NCBI RefSeq assembly: GCF_025211055.1
Contig: NZ_JAOARO010000059.1
Location: 99,149 to 163,148 of the forward strand
DNA: 64,000 nucleotides
Origin: Vallitalea sp.
Lineage (GTDB): Bacteria > Bacillota > Clostridia > Lachnospirales > Vallitaleaceae
Direction: 5' to 3'
Part shown: positions 16,122 to 26,319 of the stretch, in pieces
How positions within the stretch are numbered: position 1 is the first letter of the stretch
Layout: each line of letters begins with the position of its first letter
Notes under the pieces: model-generated
What the model saw: only the letters and a program-made list of their open reading frames with translations
Told to the model about the DNA's origin: nothing
The model's database searches: none
Translations under genes and position numbers: made by a program

Positions 16122-18104
16122 ATGTCAAAAGTTCGCGTATATGAAATCGCTAAACAACTTGGATTAAGTAATAAAGAATTACTTAACACGTTAAAAGAAT
16201 TTGATATCGAAGTGAAAAATCATATGAGCTCATTGACAGACGAGGAAGCAAGTATTATAACTGAATACTATGCTCCTAGTAATGATGAAAATAATGAAGA
16301 GGTAGTAGATACAAATGAGGAAACTAGGGAAATAGAAGATGATAATGAAGATTTAGATGTAATCTCAATACCAACTAATGTAACTGTAAAAGATTTGGCA
16401 GAGAGACTTGGTAAGCAATCATCTGATATTGTAAAATCTCTTATGTTAAAAGGGATTATGGCTACTGCTAATCAAGAAATTGATTATGAGACAGCAAGTT
16501 CAGTTGCACTAGAATTCGATTTCCTTACACAAGAAGAAGAAGAAAAAGATATAGTTGACGAATTTTTTGCTGAAGAACCAGACGATGAAGAGGATTTAGT
16601 TACTAGATCTCCTATTGTTGTAGTTATGGGTCATGTTGACCATGGTAAAACATCTCTATTGGATGCTATACGTGAAAGTAATGTTACATCCAGAGAAGCT
16701 GGAGGAATAACTCAACATATTGGTGCATCAGTAGTAACTATAAATGACAATGACATTACATTTTTGGATACACCTGGTCATGAAGCTTTTACAGCAATGC
16801 GTCTAAGAGGTGCTATGGCTACAGATATAGCAATACTAGTTGTTGCCGCTGATGATGGAGTTATGCCTCAGACAGTTGAGGCTATAAACCATGCAAAAGC
16901 TGCTAATGTACAAATAATTGTAGCTATCAATAAAATTGACAAACCAGGTGCTAATCAAGATAGAGTTAAACAAGAATTAGTAGAATATGGTTTAGTAGCA
17001 GAAGACTGGGGTGGAGATACTATTTGTGTACCAGTCTCAGCAATAGAAAAAACAGGTCTTGACCAATTACTTGAAATGATTCTTTTAGTGTCTGAAATGG
17101 AAGAATTAAAAGCTAATCCTAATAAAAAAGCTAGTGGTACAATTGTAGAAGCTCAGCTTGATAAAGGAAGAGGTCCAGTAGCAACTGTTCTTATTCAAAA
17201 TGGTACCCTTAAAGTTGGAGATGCCATTATTGCAGGTACATCATATGGTAAGATAAGAGCCATGATTGATGACAAAGGACGTAGAGTTAAACAGGCAGGT
17301 CCTTCTACACCAGTAGAGATTTTGGGATTATCTGAAGTTCCTGTAGCTGGAGATGCATTCTATACTGCTAAGAATGAAAGAGAAGCTAGACATGTAGCTG
17401 ATAAAGTAATTAGAAGAGATAGAGAGAAACTTATTCAGAATACACCTCAAAAAGTTACCCTTGATGACCTATTTAGTCAAATACAAGCTGGTAATATGAA
17501 AGAACTTAATATTGTTGTTAAGGCAGATGTACAAGGTTCTGTCGAAGCAGTAAAACAAAGTCTTGTAAAATTATCTAACGAAGAGGTTATGATTAAGGTT
17601 ATACATGGTGGAGTAGGTGCAATTAATGAATCTGATGTAATGCTTGCATCTGCATCAAACGCTATTATTATAGGATTTAATGTTCGTCCTGAAACCAGTG
17701 CAAAAACTGTGGCTGAAAGTGAACAAATTGATATACGTTTGTATAGAGTAATATATAATGCCATTGAGGATATTGAAGCAGCTATGAAAGGTATGCTTGA
17801 CCCAGAATACAGAGAAAAAGTTATAGGTCATGCAGAAGTTAGACAGACGTTCAAAGTTTCAAGTGTAGGAACGATTGCAGGTTCATATGTACAAGATGGT
17901 AAATTCACAAGAAATGCAAAAGTCAGACTTGTTCGTGACGGTATAGTTATATACGAAGGAGAACTTGAATCACTTAAGAGATTTAAGGATGACGTTAAAG
18001 AAGTTAACTCTGGATATGAATGTGGTATCATGCTTAGCAAATTCAATGACCTAAAAGAAGGAGATATTGTTGAAGCATATATCATGGAAGAGATACCAAG
18101 ATAG
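16122..18104 (+). CDS. infB: Translation initiation factor IF-2
   Basis: IF-2 is the GTPase that brings initiator tRNA to the ribosome. Two IF2-N modules are seen (residues ~1-50 and ~85-135), joined by an acidic linker ([20 protein letters not shown]). The G domain starts at GHVDHGKT (170-177), with [10 protein letters not shown] and NKID, followed by beta-barrel domains and the C-terminal tRNA-binding domain. At 660 residues it has a short N-terminal region. SD GGAGGTGG. Confidence 0.98.
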   Translation: MSKVRVYEIAKQLGLSNKELLNTLKEFDIEVKNHMSSLTDEEASIITEYYAPSNDENNEEVVDTNEETREIEDDNEDLDVISIPTNVTVKDLAERLGKQSSDIVKSLMLKGIMATANQEIDYETASSVALEFDFLTQEEEEKDIVDEFFAEEPDDEEDLVTRSPIVVVMGHVDHGKTSLLDAIRESNVTSREAGGITQHIGASVVTINDNDITFLDTPGHEAFTAMRLRGAMATDIAILVVAADDGVMPQTVEAINHAKAANVQIIVAINKIDKPGANQDRVKQELVEYGLVAEDWGGDTICVPVSAIEKTGLDQLLEMILLVSEMEELKANPNKKASGTIVEAQLDKGRGPVATVLIQNGTLKVGDAIIAGTSYGKIRAMIDDKGRRVKQAGPSTPVEILGLSEVPVAGDAFYTAKNEREARHVADKVIRRDREKLIQNTPQKVTLDDLFSQIQAGNMKELNIVVKADVQGSVEAVKQSLVKLSNEEVMIKVIHGGVGAINESDVMLASASNAIIIGFNVRPETSAKTVAESEQIDIRLYRVIYNAIEDIEAAMKGMLDPEYREKVIGHAEVRQTFKVSSVGTIAGSYVQDGKFTRNAKVRLVRDGIVIYEGELESLKRFKDDVKEVNSGYECGIMLSKFNDLKEGDIVEAYIMEEIPR

Positions 18105-18120
18105 TCAAGAAAAGAGACTA

Positions 18121-18140
18121 CGGCTCGCTATAAGATAAAA
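18121..18140 (+). repeat. Recurrent spacer motif, copy 2
   Basis: CGGCTCGCTATAAGATAAAA in the infB-rbfA gap shares CTATAAGATAAA with the rimP-nusA copy at 14323-14344. The remaining gap to rbfA has no further recognisable site except AACTATGATATAGTT, a weak inverted repeat. Confidence 0.35.
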
Positions 18141-18211
18141 ACTTTATAACAACTATGATATAGTTATATATTAAAATATGTATTACTCATAATATAAGAA
18201 GGTGAGTAGAA

Positions 18212-18574
18212 ATGAAAAAAAGAAGTAATAGAATTATAAAAATTAATGAAGAAATCAGAAGAGAAGTAAGTAGTATTTTAAACAGAGGGTTAAAAGATCC
18301 TAGAGTTAATCATATGACAAGTGTAGTAAGTGTTGATACTACTCCAGATTTAAAATATTGTAAGATATATGTTAGTGTACTTGGTGACGAGACATCTCAA
18401 AGCGATACTTTAGAAGGATTAAAACGTTCTACTGGATTTATTAGAAATGAACTAGCTAGAAGAATAAATCTAAGAAATACCCCAGAAATAACGTTTGTAG
18501 TAGATCAATCCATTGAATATGGGATAAATATGTCAAAATTAATTGATGAAGTTAACAAACCAAAAGGTGAATAA
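18212..18574 (+). CDS. rbfA: Ribosome-binding factor A
   Basis: RbfA is a KH-type 30S maturation and cold-shock factor. The 120-residue protein shows KINEEIRREVSSILNRGLKD, the VSVVSVDTTPDLKYCKIYVS-type core and FIRNELARRINLRNTPEITF. SD AAGGTGAG. The nrnA start codon follows the stop by one base, so translation is probably coupled. Confidence 0.97.
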   Translation: MKKRSNRIIKINEEIRREVSSILNRGLKDPRVNHMTSVVSVDTTPDLKYCKIYVSVLGDETSQSDTLEGLKRSTGFIRNELARRINLRNTPEITFVVDQSIEYGINMSKLIDEVNKPKGE

Positions 18575-18575
18575 T

Positions 18576-19538
18576 ATGAATCTACAAGAAATAATTAATA
18601 TATGTGAGGGCTACAAAAATATCATAATATCAGGACATATACATCCAGATGGAGATTGTGTTGGTGCTTGTTATGCATTAGCATTAATTCTCCATAAAAA
18701 AGGAATAAATGCCGCTATTGCTTTAGATGATGTACCTGATACATATGATTATCTAAAAGGTAGCAATTATTTACTAAAAGCAATCAAGAAGGATAACTAC
18801 GTTTTTATCTCTCTTGATTGTGGTGATAAAGAAAGACTGGGAGCTAATTCAGAGATTTTTGACAAGGCTTCTGTAACTATTAATATTGATCATCATATCA
18901 GTAACACAAAATTTGCAGATTATAACTATGTTTCAGATGTTAGTTCTACTTGTGAAATAATATATGAGATTCTTGAACGTTCTAGTGAAACTAAGTTATT
19001 AGATAAAGATATATGCGAAGCACTGTATACAGGACTTATCTATGATACTGGAGCATTCAAACATAGTAATACTACAAAAAGGACTCATGAAATAGCTGGT
19101 GAGTTAATTAAGCATGGAATAGATTTTACTGATATTACTAACAGGCTTTTTTATTACAGATCCTACAAATCCTTAAAGATTCTAGGAACAGCTATTAAAA
19201 ATGCTGGATTTAATACAGATAATAAAGTAATATTTACACATTTGACAATAGATGAACTTAAGGAATACGATTGTGATAAAAAGGATACAGAAAGTATAGT
19301 TCAAATATTAAACGAAGTCATAGAAAGTGAATGTGCTATATTCATTATACAAAATGGCTACAATACTTATAAAGTGAGCTTAAGATCACGTAATGATATA
19401 GATGTATGCAAAATAGCTAAGAAATTTGGTGGCGGTGGACATACAAAAGCTTCAGGTTGTACCATGTCTGGTAATATCACAGAAATAAAAGATAAATTAT
19501 TTAGTGCAGTAGAAGAACAAATAAAGGATATCATATGA
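18576..19538 (+). CDS. nrnA: DHH/DHHA1 phosphoesterase NrnA (oligoribonuclease / pAp phosphatase)
   Basis: NrnA degrades nano-RNAs and 3'-phosphoadenosine 5'-phosphate. Metal-binding DHH motifs are visible: ISGHIHPDGDCVGACYAL, SLDCGDKERLG, NIDHHISNTKFAD and YDTGAFKHSNT; the DHHA1 end has KFGGGGHTKASGC. Length is 320 residues. ATG 18576 is chosen over the TTG at 18543: AAAGGTGA lies at the right distance, and it directly follows the rbfA stop. The 3' end overlaps truB by four bases (ATGA). Confidence 0.96.
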   Translation: MNLQEIINICEGYKNIIISGHIHPDGDCVGACYALALILHKKGINAAIALDDVPDTYDYLKGSNYLLKAIKKDNYVFISLDCGDKERLGANSEIFDKASVTINIDHHISNTKFADYNYVSDVSSTCEIIYEILERSSETKLLDKDICEALYTGLIYDTGAFKHSNTTKRTHEIAGELIKHGIDFTDITNRLFYYRSYKSLKILGTAIKNAGFNTDNKVIFTHLTIDELKEYDCDKKDTESIVQILNEVIESECAIFIIQNGYNTYKVSLRSRNDIDVCKIAKKFGGGGHTKASGCTMSGNITEIKDKLFSAVEEQIKDII

Positions 19539-20434
19539 ATGGAATAATTAATGTTTATAAAGAAAAAGGTTATACATCATTTGATGTAGTAGCAATACTT
19601 AGAAAAAAATTAAAAATAAAAAAAATAGGGCATACAGGTACACTGGATCCAGAAGCTGAAGGTGTACTTCCTGTATGTGTAGGAAAAGCTACAAAAGTAG
19701 CTGATTACATTACAGATACAACTAAGACATATCTTGCTACTATGACTCTAGGAATAGAAACAGATACAGAGGACCATACTGGCAATATTATTAGCGAAAA
19801 AGAAGTGACATGTTCTAAAGAACAAATAGAAGAAGCTGTTAATTCTTTTATTGGTGATTACAGTCAGATACCACCTATGTACTCTGCTCTTAAGGTAAAT
19901 GGTAAAAGATTATACCAGCTAGCAAGAGAAGGAAAGACTATTGAACGTAAAGCTAGGAATATATATATTTATAATATAGATATCCTAAATATCTACGGTA
20001 CCAATGTTGAAATGGAAGTAAAGTGTTCAAAAGGTACTTATATAAGAACATTGTGTGCCGATATAGGAACTAAACTTGGTTGTGGAGCTCACATGAGTAA
20101 ACTCATAAGAACTCAGTCAAGTCTATTCAGTATTGACTCTAGTATAAAACTAGATGAAATTGATAATTATATCATGAATGATAGAGCAAGTGATATAGTT
20201 ACTAGCATTGATAAAGTTTTTCTAGAGTTTAATAAATTGGTTGTTAGTTCAGAATATGATAAATTCCTTTATAATGGTAACAAATTAAAGGTAGAATTTA
20301 CAAAAGACAGCGAAAAAGTAACAGAACATATGCAGTATAGAATATATGATGAAAAAAACAATTTTATCGGCATATACCAATCTATATTAAAAGATGAAAA
20401 TATGATACTAAAGCCTATTAAATTGTTCTTGTAA
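19535..20434 (+). CDS. truB: tRNA pseudouridine(55) synthase TruB
   Basis: Makes pseudouridine 55 in the T-loop of tRNAs. The catalytic Asp38 lies in KIGHTGTLDPEAEGVLPVCV. YSALKVNGKRLYQLAREGK and the RNA-binding segment CSKGTYIRTLCADIG are also present. The 299-residue length includes the extra C-terminal domain. The start codon overlaps the nrnA stop, and ribF follows after 12 bases. Confidence 0.97.
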   Translation: MNGIINVYKEKGYTSFDVVAILRKKLKIKKIGHTGTLDPEAEGVLPVCVGKATKVADYITDTTKTYLATMTLGIETDTEDHTGNIISEKEVTCSKEQIEEAVNSFIGDYSQIPPMYSALKVNGKRLYQLAREGKTIERKARNIYIYNIDILNIYGTNVEMEVKCSKGTYIRTLCADIGTKLGCGAHMSKLIRTQSSLFSIDSSIKLDEIDNYIMNDRASDIVTSIDKVFLEFNKLVVSSEYDKFLYNGNKLKVEFTKDSEKVTEHMQYRIYDEKNNFIGIYQSILKDENMILKPIKLFL

Positions 20435-20446
20435 GGAGATTGTTAG

Positions 20447-21361
20447 ATGGAATACATTAAAGATACAAAAGAATTTACATCTCCTCCTTCTGTTGTAGTC
20501 CTAGGCAATTTTGATGGAATACATATCGGTCATAGAAAACTCATATGTAAGGCCTCTAAGCTATCTAGAGAACTTGGTCTGAAATCATTAGTTCTTACTT
20601 TTGATCCACATCCGAGTTTTGTATTAGCAAATAAAGAACCTGTTGACCTTATATATCTAAGCTGTGAAAAGGAACGACTTTTGAGTAATATAGATATATT
20701 TGTTGAATATCCTTATGACCTTGTTACAGCAAAGATGACCCCAGAGAATTTTATTAAAAAAGTTATCTGCAAACAACTAAATGCTAAATTTATTGTAGTT
20801 GGAAATGATTACAGATTTGGGCACGAGAGAAAAGGAGATATTAATTTATTAAAAAAATTATCTTCTAAATATGGATATGAACTAATTTCAATTCCCAAAA
20901 TTGCATATAACAATAATATTGTAAGTAGTACTTGGATCAGGAAAGAAATAAAACAAGGTAACATTAAGCTTGCAAATAAATTATTGGGTGAGAATTTTAG
21001 CATAACAGGAAAGGTTGTAGAAGGTAAGAAAAATGGAAGAAAGTTCGGATTTCCTACAGCAAATATAATACCCCATAGATATAAAATATTACCACCTAAT
21101 GGTGTTTATTATTCTAATATATCCGTAAATGGTAAAAAGTATGACAGTATTACCAATGTAGGGGTTAATCCAACATTAAATGGACAAAAAAAAGTTGTGG
21201 AAACACATATCTTAGGTTTTGACGAAGATATATATGGACAAGTTGTAGTTGTAGAGTTTATTCAATTTATTAGAAAAGAAAAAAAATTCAATTCTATTGA
21301 GGAATTAAAAAAAGAAGTTTCTAGCAATATAGAATATGTTACAAGTTTAATAAATGAATAA
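20447..21361 (+). CDS. ribF: Bifunctional riboflavin kinase / FAD synthetase
   Basis: Converts riboflavin to FMN and FMN to FAD. The adenylyltransferase half (residues 1-~180) has VVLGNFDGIHIGHRKLI and TFDPHPS, with STWIRKEIKQGN. The kinase half has GRKFGFPTANI and TNVGVNPTLNG. Length 304 residues. SD AAGGAG. It closes the rimP operon; the 150 bases after it are very AT-rich with no clear terminator. Confidence 0.97.
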   Translation: MEYIKDTKEFTSPPSVVVLGNFDGIHIGHRKLICKASKLSRELGLKSLVLTFDPHPSFVLANKEPVDLIYLSCEKERLLSNIDIFVEYPYDLVTAKMTPENFIKKVICKQLNAKFIVVGNDYRFGHERKGDINLLKKLSSKYGYELISIPKIAYNNNIVSSTWIRKEIKQGNIKLANKLLGENFSITGKVVEGKKNGRKFGFPTANIIPHRYKILPPNGVYYSNISVNGKKYDSITNVGVNPTLNGQKKVVETHILGFDEDIYGQVVVVEFIQFIRKEKKFNSIEELKKEVSSNIEYVTSLINE

Positions 21362-21513
21362 TGCTTAAAAAATGTTGAAGAAATAATATAGAAATTGTAT
21401 TTTTTATAATAAAAATGTTAAAAATATACTAAGTATAGAAGAAATAACATAAATTGATTTCGTAATATTAAATTATGCAAAATTAATAACTAGATATCAT
21501 ATAAAATAATTTG

Positions 21514-21542
21514 TTTACAAAAATATCTATTTATGATAAAAT
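21514..21542 (+). promoter_or_regulatory. Promoter of rpsO
   Basis: TTTACA (21514-21519), 17-base spacer, TAAAAT (21537-21542), placing the start near 21549, just before the structured rpsO leader. Confidence 0.7.
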
Positions 21543-21549
21543 TTATTGA

Positions 21550-21620
21550 TGGAAGCCATTGCTCAGAAACTTGGGAGACTCCGACCCTTTCTTAGCAATC
21601 GGTGATTATCTAAAATCATG
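21550..21620 (+). promoter_or_regulatory. Structured rpsO leader, candidate S15 autoregulatory element
   Basis: ATTGCTCAGAAA pairs with TTTCTTAGCAAT (one mismatch), with an inner GGG/CCC stem around AGACTCCGA. It lies between the promoter and the SD of rpsO. Leaders of this kind bind ribosomal protein S15 in other Firmicutes; the assignment here rests on position and fold. Confidence 0.55.
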
Positions 21621-21633
21621 GAGGTAAAGAAAA

Positions 21634-21894
21634 ATGGAAAAAACTAAACAAGAAATAATTACAGAATTTGGAAGAAATGCTAATGACACTGGTTCACCAG
21701 AAGTTCAAATCGCATTACTTACTGCAAGAATCAATCACTTAACAGAGCATTTAAAGATGCACAAAAAAGACCATCACTCAAGAAGAGGATTACTTATGAT
21801 GGTTGGTCAAAGAAGAGGTTTATTACAATATCTTAAAAATAAGGATATTGAAGGATATCGTAGCTTAATCAAAAAATTAGGATTAAGAAGATAG
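21634..21894 (+). CDS. rpsO: Small ribosomal subunit protein uS15
   Basis: S15 binds 16S rRNA in the central domain. 86 residues, with [40 protein letters not shown] and [20 protein letters not shown]. It is followed by a terminator and then pnp, the usual order. Confidence 0.98.
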   Translation: MEKTKQEIITEFGRNANDTGSPEVQIALLTARINHLTEHLKMHKKDHHSRRGLLMMVGQRRGLLQYLKNKDIEGYRSLIKKLGLRR

Positions 21895-21913
21895 TTATAA
21901 TCTTATTTGATTG

Positions 21914-21972
21914 AAACCTAAAAATTATATTTTTAGGTTATTGAAGAGCGGAGAAATCCGCTCTATAATTTT
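21914..21972 (+). terminator. Terminator region after rpsO
   Basis: Two hairpins in tandem: AACCTAAAAAT/ATTTTTAGGTT, then AGAGCGGA-GAAA-TCCGCTCT followed by ATAATTTT. The second is the likely terminator. Confidence 0.7.
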
Positions 21973-21997
21973 AAATTTAAAGAATTAATCAAGTTTT

Positions 21998-22109
21998 TAT
22001 GTCTTTAGTACTAGCATAGTTAACCTTTAGTCATTAGTTTTTGTTTTTTAATATTTATAGAAATAGAAGATGAAAACTAACGACTAAGGATCTAGACTAA
22101 AGACAACCA
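21998..22109 (+). repeat. Long imperfect inverted repeat upstream of pnp
   Basis: The left arm, TGTCTTTAGT with CTAG then CCTTTAGTCATTAGTTTTTG, matches the reverse complement of the right arm, TGTCTTTAGTCTAGATCC then TTAGTCGTTAGTTTTC. The arms are about 40 bases and are separated by a short AT-rich loop. It would fold into one long hairpin directly before the pnp SD. It may be a small interspersed repeat or a PNPase leader hairpin. Confidence 0.6.
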
Positions 22110-22138
22110 AAATTTATTATTCGGAAGGAGATTGTTAA

Positions 22139-24235
22139 ATGTCTAGAGTATATTCATTAGAATTAGCAGGTAGAACTCTATCTGTTGAAATTGGAAAAGT
22201 TGCAGAGCAAGCTAATGGAGCTGCATTAGTAAGATATGGAGATACAGTTGTATTATCTACTGCAACAGCATCAGAGAAACCACGTGAAGGAATTGATTTC
22301 TTCCCATTAAGCGTTGATTATGAGGAACGTTTATATTCAGTTGGAAAAATTCCAGGTGGATTTATAAAAAGAGAAGGAAAACCTACAGAAAATGCGGTAC
22401 TTACTTCAAGGGTTATTGATAGACCTATCAGACCTTTGTTCCCAAAAGATTATAGAAATGACTGTGCAGTTGTAAATACAGTTCTTTCTGTAGATCAAGA
22501 CTGTCAACCAGAACTAGTTGCTATGATTGGTTCATCTATAGCTTTATCAATATCTGATATTCCTTTCCAAGGTCCAACAAGTTCACTTATGTTAGGATAT
22601 GTTGATGGAGAAATCGTTGTTAATCCTACAGCAGAACAAAGAGAGAAGACAAGAATGTCATTAACTGTTGCATCTACTAGTGAAAAAGTTGTTATGATTG
22701 AAGCTGGTGCAGATGAGATACCAGAGGAAACTATGGTACAAGCAATTTTTAAAGCACATGAAGAAAATCAGAAAATAGTAGAATGGATAAATGGTATTGT
22801 AGAAAAAGAAGGTAAAGAAAAGCATGGTTACGAAGAGTCAGTAGTGCCTAGTGAAGTATATGAAGCGGTAGTTAACTTCATTGGTGATGAAAGAATGGAA
22901 GCTGCAGTGTTTACTGATGTTAAACAAGTTAGACAGCAAAGAATCAGCGAGATCACTGAAGAACTCACTGCAAAATTTGAAGAAGAAAATGAAGATTGGG
23001 TTTCCCATATAGGTGAAGCCGTATATAAATATCAAAAACAAACTGTAAGAAGAATGATTTTAAGAGATCATAAAAGACCAGATGGACGTGCTCTTGATGA
23101 AATAAGAAAATTAAGTTCAGAGGTAGATATTTTACCTAACACTCATGGTTCAGCATTATTCAGCCGTGGACAAACACAAGTTCTTACAATTACAACATTA
23201 GGACCTCTAGGAGAAGTTCAGATGTTAGATGGATTAGATGAACTTGAAACATCTAAGAGATATATACATCATTATAATTTTCCATCATATTCAGTTGGGG
23301 AAACAAGACCATCTAGAGGACCTGGACGTAGAGAAATTGGACATGGTGCATTAGCTGAAAAAGCACTATTACCAGTTATTCCATCAGAAGAGGATTTCCC
23401 ATATGCAATAAGACTTGTATCTGAGGTACTTAGTTCTAATGGTTCTACTTCTCAAGGAAGTATATGTGCAAGTACTTTATCACTTATGGCATCTGGAGTA
23501 CCAATAAAAGCCCCAGTAGCAGGAATATCAGTTGGACTTGTTACAGGTGAAACTGATGATGATTATGTTATGCTTACTGATATCCAAGGTCTTGAAGATT
23601 TCTTTGGAGATATGGACTTCAAAGTAGCAGGTACTCATAAAGGTATCACAGCAATCCAAATGGATATTAAAATACATGGACTTACTAATGAAATTATTGA
23701 AAAAGCTATTTACCAAACTAGAAGAGCTAGATTATTCATACTAGATGAAGTTATGCTAAAAGCTATTGATGAACCAAGAACTGAATTATCCAAGATGGCT
23801 CCAAAAATTCTTCAAACTAAGATTGACCCAGAAAAAATCAGTGAGGTTATTGGACCACGTGGAAAAACTATTAACAAAATCATTGACGAAACTGGAGTTA
23901 AGATTGATATTGAAGATGATGGAAGAATCTTTATCTGTGGCGTAGAAAGTGAAGCTACTAATAAAGCCTTAAAGATAATTGAATCCATAGCAAAAGATAT
24001 AGAGGTCGGCGCAATCTATACTGGAAAAGTAGCTAGAATAACTAAGTTTGGTGCATTCGTAGAAATAGCTCCAGGTAAAGACGGATTAGTGCATATATCA
24101 AAATTAGCTCATGAAAGAGTTGGAAAAGTTGAAGATGTAGTTAGTATCGGTGATGAAATCCTAGTTAAGGTTACAGAGATAGATAATCAAGGTAGAATCA
24201 ATCTTTCAAGAAAAGATGCATTACCAAAAGAATAA
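22139..24235 (+). CDS. pnp: Polynucleotide phosphorylase
   Basis: PNPase is the phosphorolytic 3'-5' exoribonuclease of RNA decay. Two RNase PH domains (the second with [14 protein letters not shown] [16 protein letters not shown] and [20 protein letters not shown]) are followed by KH ([20 protein letters not shown], ~residues 555-620) and S1 ([20 protein letters not shown], ~625-690). The 698-residue length is normal. SD GGAAGGAG. The long hairpin just upstream is a plausible site of autocontrol, as seen for PNPase leaders elsewhere. Confidence 0.98.
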   Translation: MSRVYSLELAGRTLSVEIGKVAEQANGAALVRYGDTVVLSTATASEKPREGIDFFPLSVDYEERLYSVGKIPGGFIKREGKPTENAVLTSRVIDRPIRPLFPKDYRNDCAVVNTVLSVDQDCQPELVAMIGSSIALSISDIPFQGPTSSLMLGYVDGEIVVNPTAEQREKTRMSLTVASTSEKVVMIEAGADEIPEETMVQAIFKAHEENQKIVEWINGIVEKEGKEKHGYEESVVPSEVYEAVVNFIGDERMEAAVFTDVKQVRQQRISEITEELTAKFEEENEDWVSHIGEAVYKYQKQTVRRMILRDHKRPDGRALDEIRKLSSEVDILPNTHGSALFSRGQTQVLTITTLGPLGEVQMLDGLDELETSKRYIHHYNFPSYSVGETRPSRGPGRREIGHGALAEKALLPVIPSEEDFPYAIRLVSEVLSSNGSTSQGSICASTLSLMASGVPIKAPVAGISVGLVTGETDDDYVMLTDIQGLEDFFGDMDFKVAGTHKGITAIQMDIKIHGLTNEIIEKAIYQTRRARLFILDEVMLKAIDEPRTELSKMAPKILQTKIDPEKISEVIGPRGKTINKIIDETGVKIDIEDDGRIFICGVESEATNKALKIIESIAKDIEVGAIYTGKVARITKFGAFVEIAPGKDGLVHISKLAHERVGKVEDVVSIGDEILVKVTEIDNQGRINLSRKDALPKE

Positions 24236-24279
24236 TAATTTATAATTAAGATATATGAATTAGGAAGAGGGATTCCCTC

Positions 24280-24330
24280 AAAGCGACTGTAACACTTTAT
24301 TTTCAAGGAAGCGTCATAGTCGCTTTTCTT
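24280..24330 (+). terminator. Terminator after pnp
   Basis: AAAGCGACT (24280-24288) pairs with AGTCGCTTT (24318-24326) across a 29-base loop, followed by TCTT. Confidence 0.6.
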
Positions 24331-24410
24331 GATTTATTATTTAACTAAATGCACATACTGTATTTAGAATTAATTATTTATTTGATTTTCCCTTCCATTA
24401 ATATGAGTGC

Positions 24411-24434
24411 ATTAAAGGTGGGAAAGTTGAGTTA
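24411..24434 (+). repeat. Repeated leader motif with tiny ORF, copy 1
   Basis: ATTAAAGGTGGGAAA then GTTGAGTTA. A near-identical copy lies at 61297-61321 before the GH18-like gene. AAAGGTGG acts as a good SD for TTG at 24427, which would open a nine-codon ORF (MSYLIYNCR) ending before the peptidase SD. Confidence 0.5.
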
Positions 24435-24478
24435 TTTAATATACAATTGTAGATAAAGCAATTTTTGGAGGATAGAAT

Positions 24479-25741
24479 ATGGTTAAAATGAAGACTATGG
24501 ATAATGGATTATGTGTAGTTGGTGAAGAAAATTCATTTGTAAGATCCGTTGCACTGGGTATATGGATTAAAAATGGGTCAATAGATGAAAATAAAAATAA
24601 CAATGGTATATCCCATTTTATAGAACATATGATGTTTAAAGGAACCAAAAACAGAACAGCAAAAGATATTGCTGATGAAATGTCAGAGGTAGGAGGGAGA
24701 ATTAATGCATTTACTGGTAAGGAGTATATGTGTTATTACGCTCATACTCTTGATAACCATATAGATGTAGCTCTTGATGTTTTATCTGATATGATACTTA
24801 ATTCGGGTATGAAAGATGAAGACATGAAAAAAGAAAAAGGTGTCATAATAGAAGAAATTAATATGTATGAAGATTCACCAGAAGAGATTGTTCATGATCT
24901 AATTCAAGAAGAATCTTGGAGCGGTTCAACTCTTGGTTACAACATTCTTGGAACAAAGGAATTAGTTAACAATTTTACTAAAAAAGACATTGAAGAATAT
25001 ATGTCAAAACACTATATACCTGAAAATATTGTGATTTCAGTTGTTGGTAAATTTGATTTTGATGAGATGTTTGAGAAAATAAGTAAAAAGTTTTCTGTTC
25101 TCAAGAAAAAAAATAGAGTTGAAAGAGTTAAAAAATTAAACTACAAAAAGTGCTTTGTAACAAAAGATAAAGATATAGAACAAATTCATTTATGTATGTC
25201 TTTTCCAAGTATACCTTATAATTCAGATAAGATTTATATTTTATCCATATTGAATACTATTCTTGGTGGAGGTATTAATTCCAGATTATTCCAATCTATT
25301 AGAGAGGAAAAAGGATTAGCATATTCAATCTATTCTTATGTAGAAACATATAATATTGCAGGAATGATTAATATATATGCGGCTACCAATCCAACTCAAA
25401 TAGAGCCAGTTATACTAGGTGTCATGGAAGAAATTAATCTATTGTTAGAAAAAGGAATAGATGAAAAACAACTGAATCAAACCAAAGAACAGTTAAAAAG
25501 CAATCTTATAATAGGTTTTGAAAATATGAACTCCAGAATGTCTAGTTATGGGAAAACAAAACTCATGATAGATAGAATAAAATCACAGGACGAAATGATA
25601 GAAGGTATCAATGCTGTTAACTTAAATAGTTTTATGAATTTTGCTAAAAAAACATTCAACTACAATGATATGAGTACAGCTTTAGTTGGAAGACATAAAG
25701 ATATTGATATTGAAAGGATTAAGAATCTATGCACAAGGTAA
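24479..25741 (+). CDS. M16 family zinc peptidase (YmxG/insulinase type)
   Basis: A 420-residue M16 metallopeptidase. The inverted zinc motif His-x-x-Glu-His is in [13 protein letters not shown] (His46, Glu49, His50), with the third ligand Glu in the downstream [18 protein letters not shown] helix. The inactive second half includes [20 protein letters not shown]. It sits after pnp as in Bacillus, but the polysaccharide deacetylase (ylxY) usual between them is absent. SD TGGAGG. Its 3' end overlaps dut by 13 bases. Confidence 0.95.
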   Translation: MVKMKTMDNGLCVVGEENSFVRSVALGIWIKNGSIDENKNNNGISHFIEHMMFKGTKNRTAKDIADEMSEVGGRINAFTGKEYMCYYAHTLDNHIDVALDVLSDMILNSGMKDEDMKKEKGVIIEEINMYEDSPEEIVHDLIQEESWSGSTLGYNILGTKELVNNFTKKDIEEYMSKHYIPENIVISVVGKFDFDEMFEKISKKFSVLKKKNRVERVKKLNYKKCFVTKDKDIEQIHLCMSFPSIPYNSDKIYILSILNTILGGGINSRLFQSIREEKGLAYSIYSYVETYNIAGMINIYAATNPTQIEPVILGVMEEINLLLEKGIDEKQLNQTKEQLKSNLIIGFENMNSRMSSYGKTKLMIDRIKSQDEMIEGINAVNLNSFMNFAKKTFNYNDMSTALVGRHKDIDIERIKNLCTR

Positions 25742-26178
25742 AAGTCTATGTAGAGCAAACTGACAGTGGAAAGATATTACCTCTACCAAAGTATATGAGT
25801 AAAGATGCAGCGGGTATGGATCTATATGCTTGCTTAGAGGATGATGTAGTATTAGAAAAGGGTAAAATCAAATTAATACCTACTGGTCTTAAGATAGCGT
25901 TGCCTTCAGGATATGAAGCTCAGATTAGACCTAGAAGTGGTCTTGCGCTCAAACATGGTATTAGTTTAGTCAACACTCCAGGAACTATAGACGCAGACTA
26001 TAGAGGAGAAATAAAAGTTATAATGATTAACTTTGGTGAAGAGGATTTTACTATTAAACATGGTGAAAGAATTGCTCAAATGGTTATTAATAAGATTGAG
26101 CAAGTAGAACTTGAAGTCACAGATGGCTTAGAGAATACTGAAAGAGGTTCTGGTGGCTTTGGTCATACAGGAAAATAG
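25729..26178 (+). CDS. dut: Deoxyuridine 5'-triphosphate nucleotidohydrolase
   Basis: Hydrolyses dUTP to dUMP, keeping uracil out of DNA. The five trimeric dUTPase motifs are present: [45 protein letters not shown] and [11 protein letters not shown]. 149 residues. It begins inside the 3' end of the M16 peptidase gene, so it is translated from the same message. Confidence 0.97.
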   Translation: MHKVKVYVEQTDSGKILPLPKYMSKDAAGMDLYACLEDDVVLEKGKIKLIPTGLKIALPSGYEAQIRPRSGLALKHGISLVNTPGTIDADYRGEIKVIMINFGEEDFTIKHGERIAQMVINKIEQVELEVTDGLENTERGSGGFGHTGK

Positions 26179-26193
26179 AATGTTAATAAATTT

Positions 26194-26218
26194 GCCTTAT
26201 GAAAATTCATAAGGCTTT
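26194..26218 (+). terminator. Terminator after dut
   Basis: GCCTTATGA (26194-26202), loop AAAT, TCATAAGGC (26207-26215), then TTT. It ends the M16-dut unit. Confidence 0.7.
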
Positions 26219-26319
26219 AATATTATATTGATTAATGCTATACTAAAACATAGTATGAAGGTTCTAGCAAGAGATTTATAGAACTTACATATTTAAAATA
26301 TTTTTAACGAGGTGGTATA

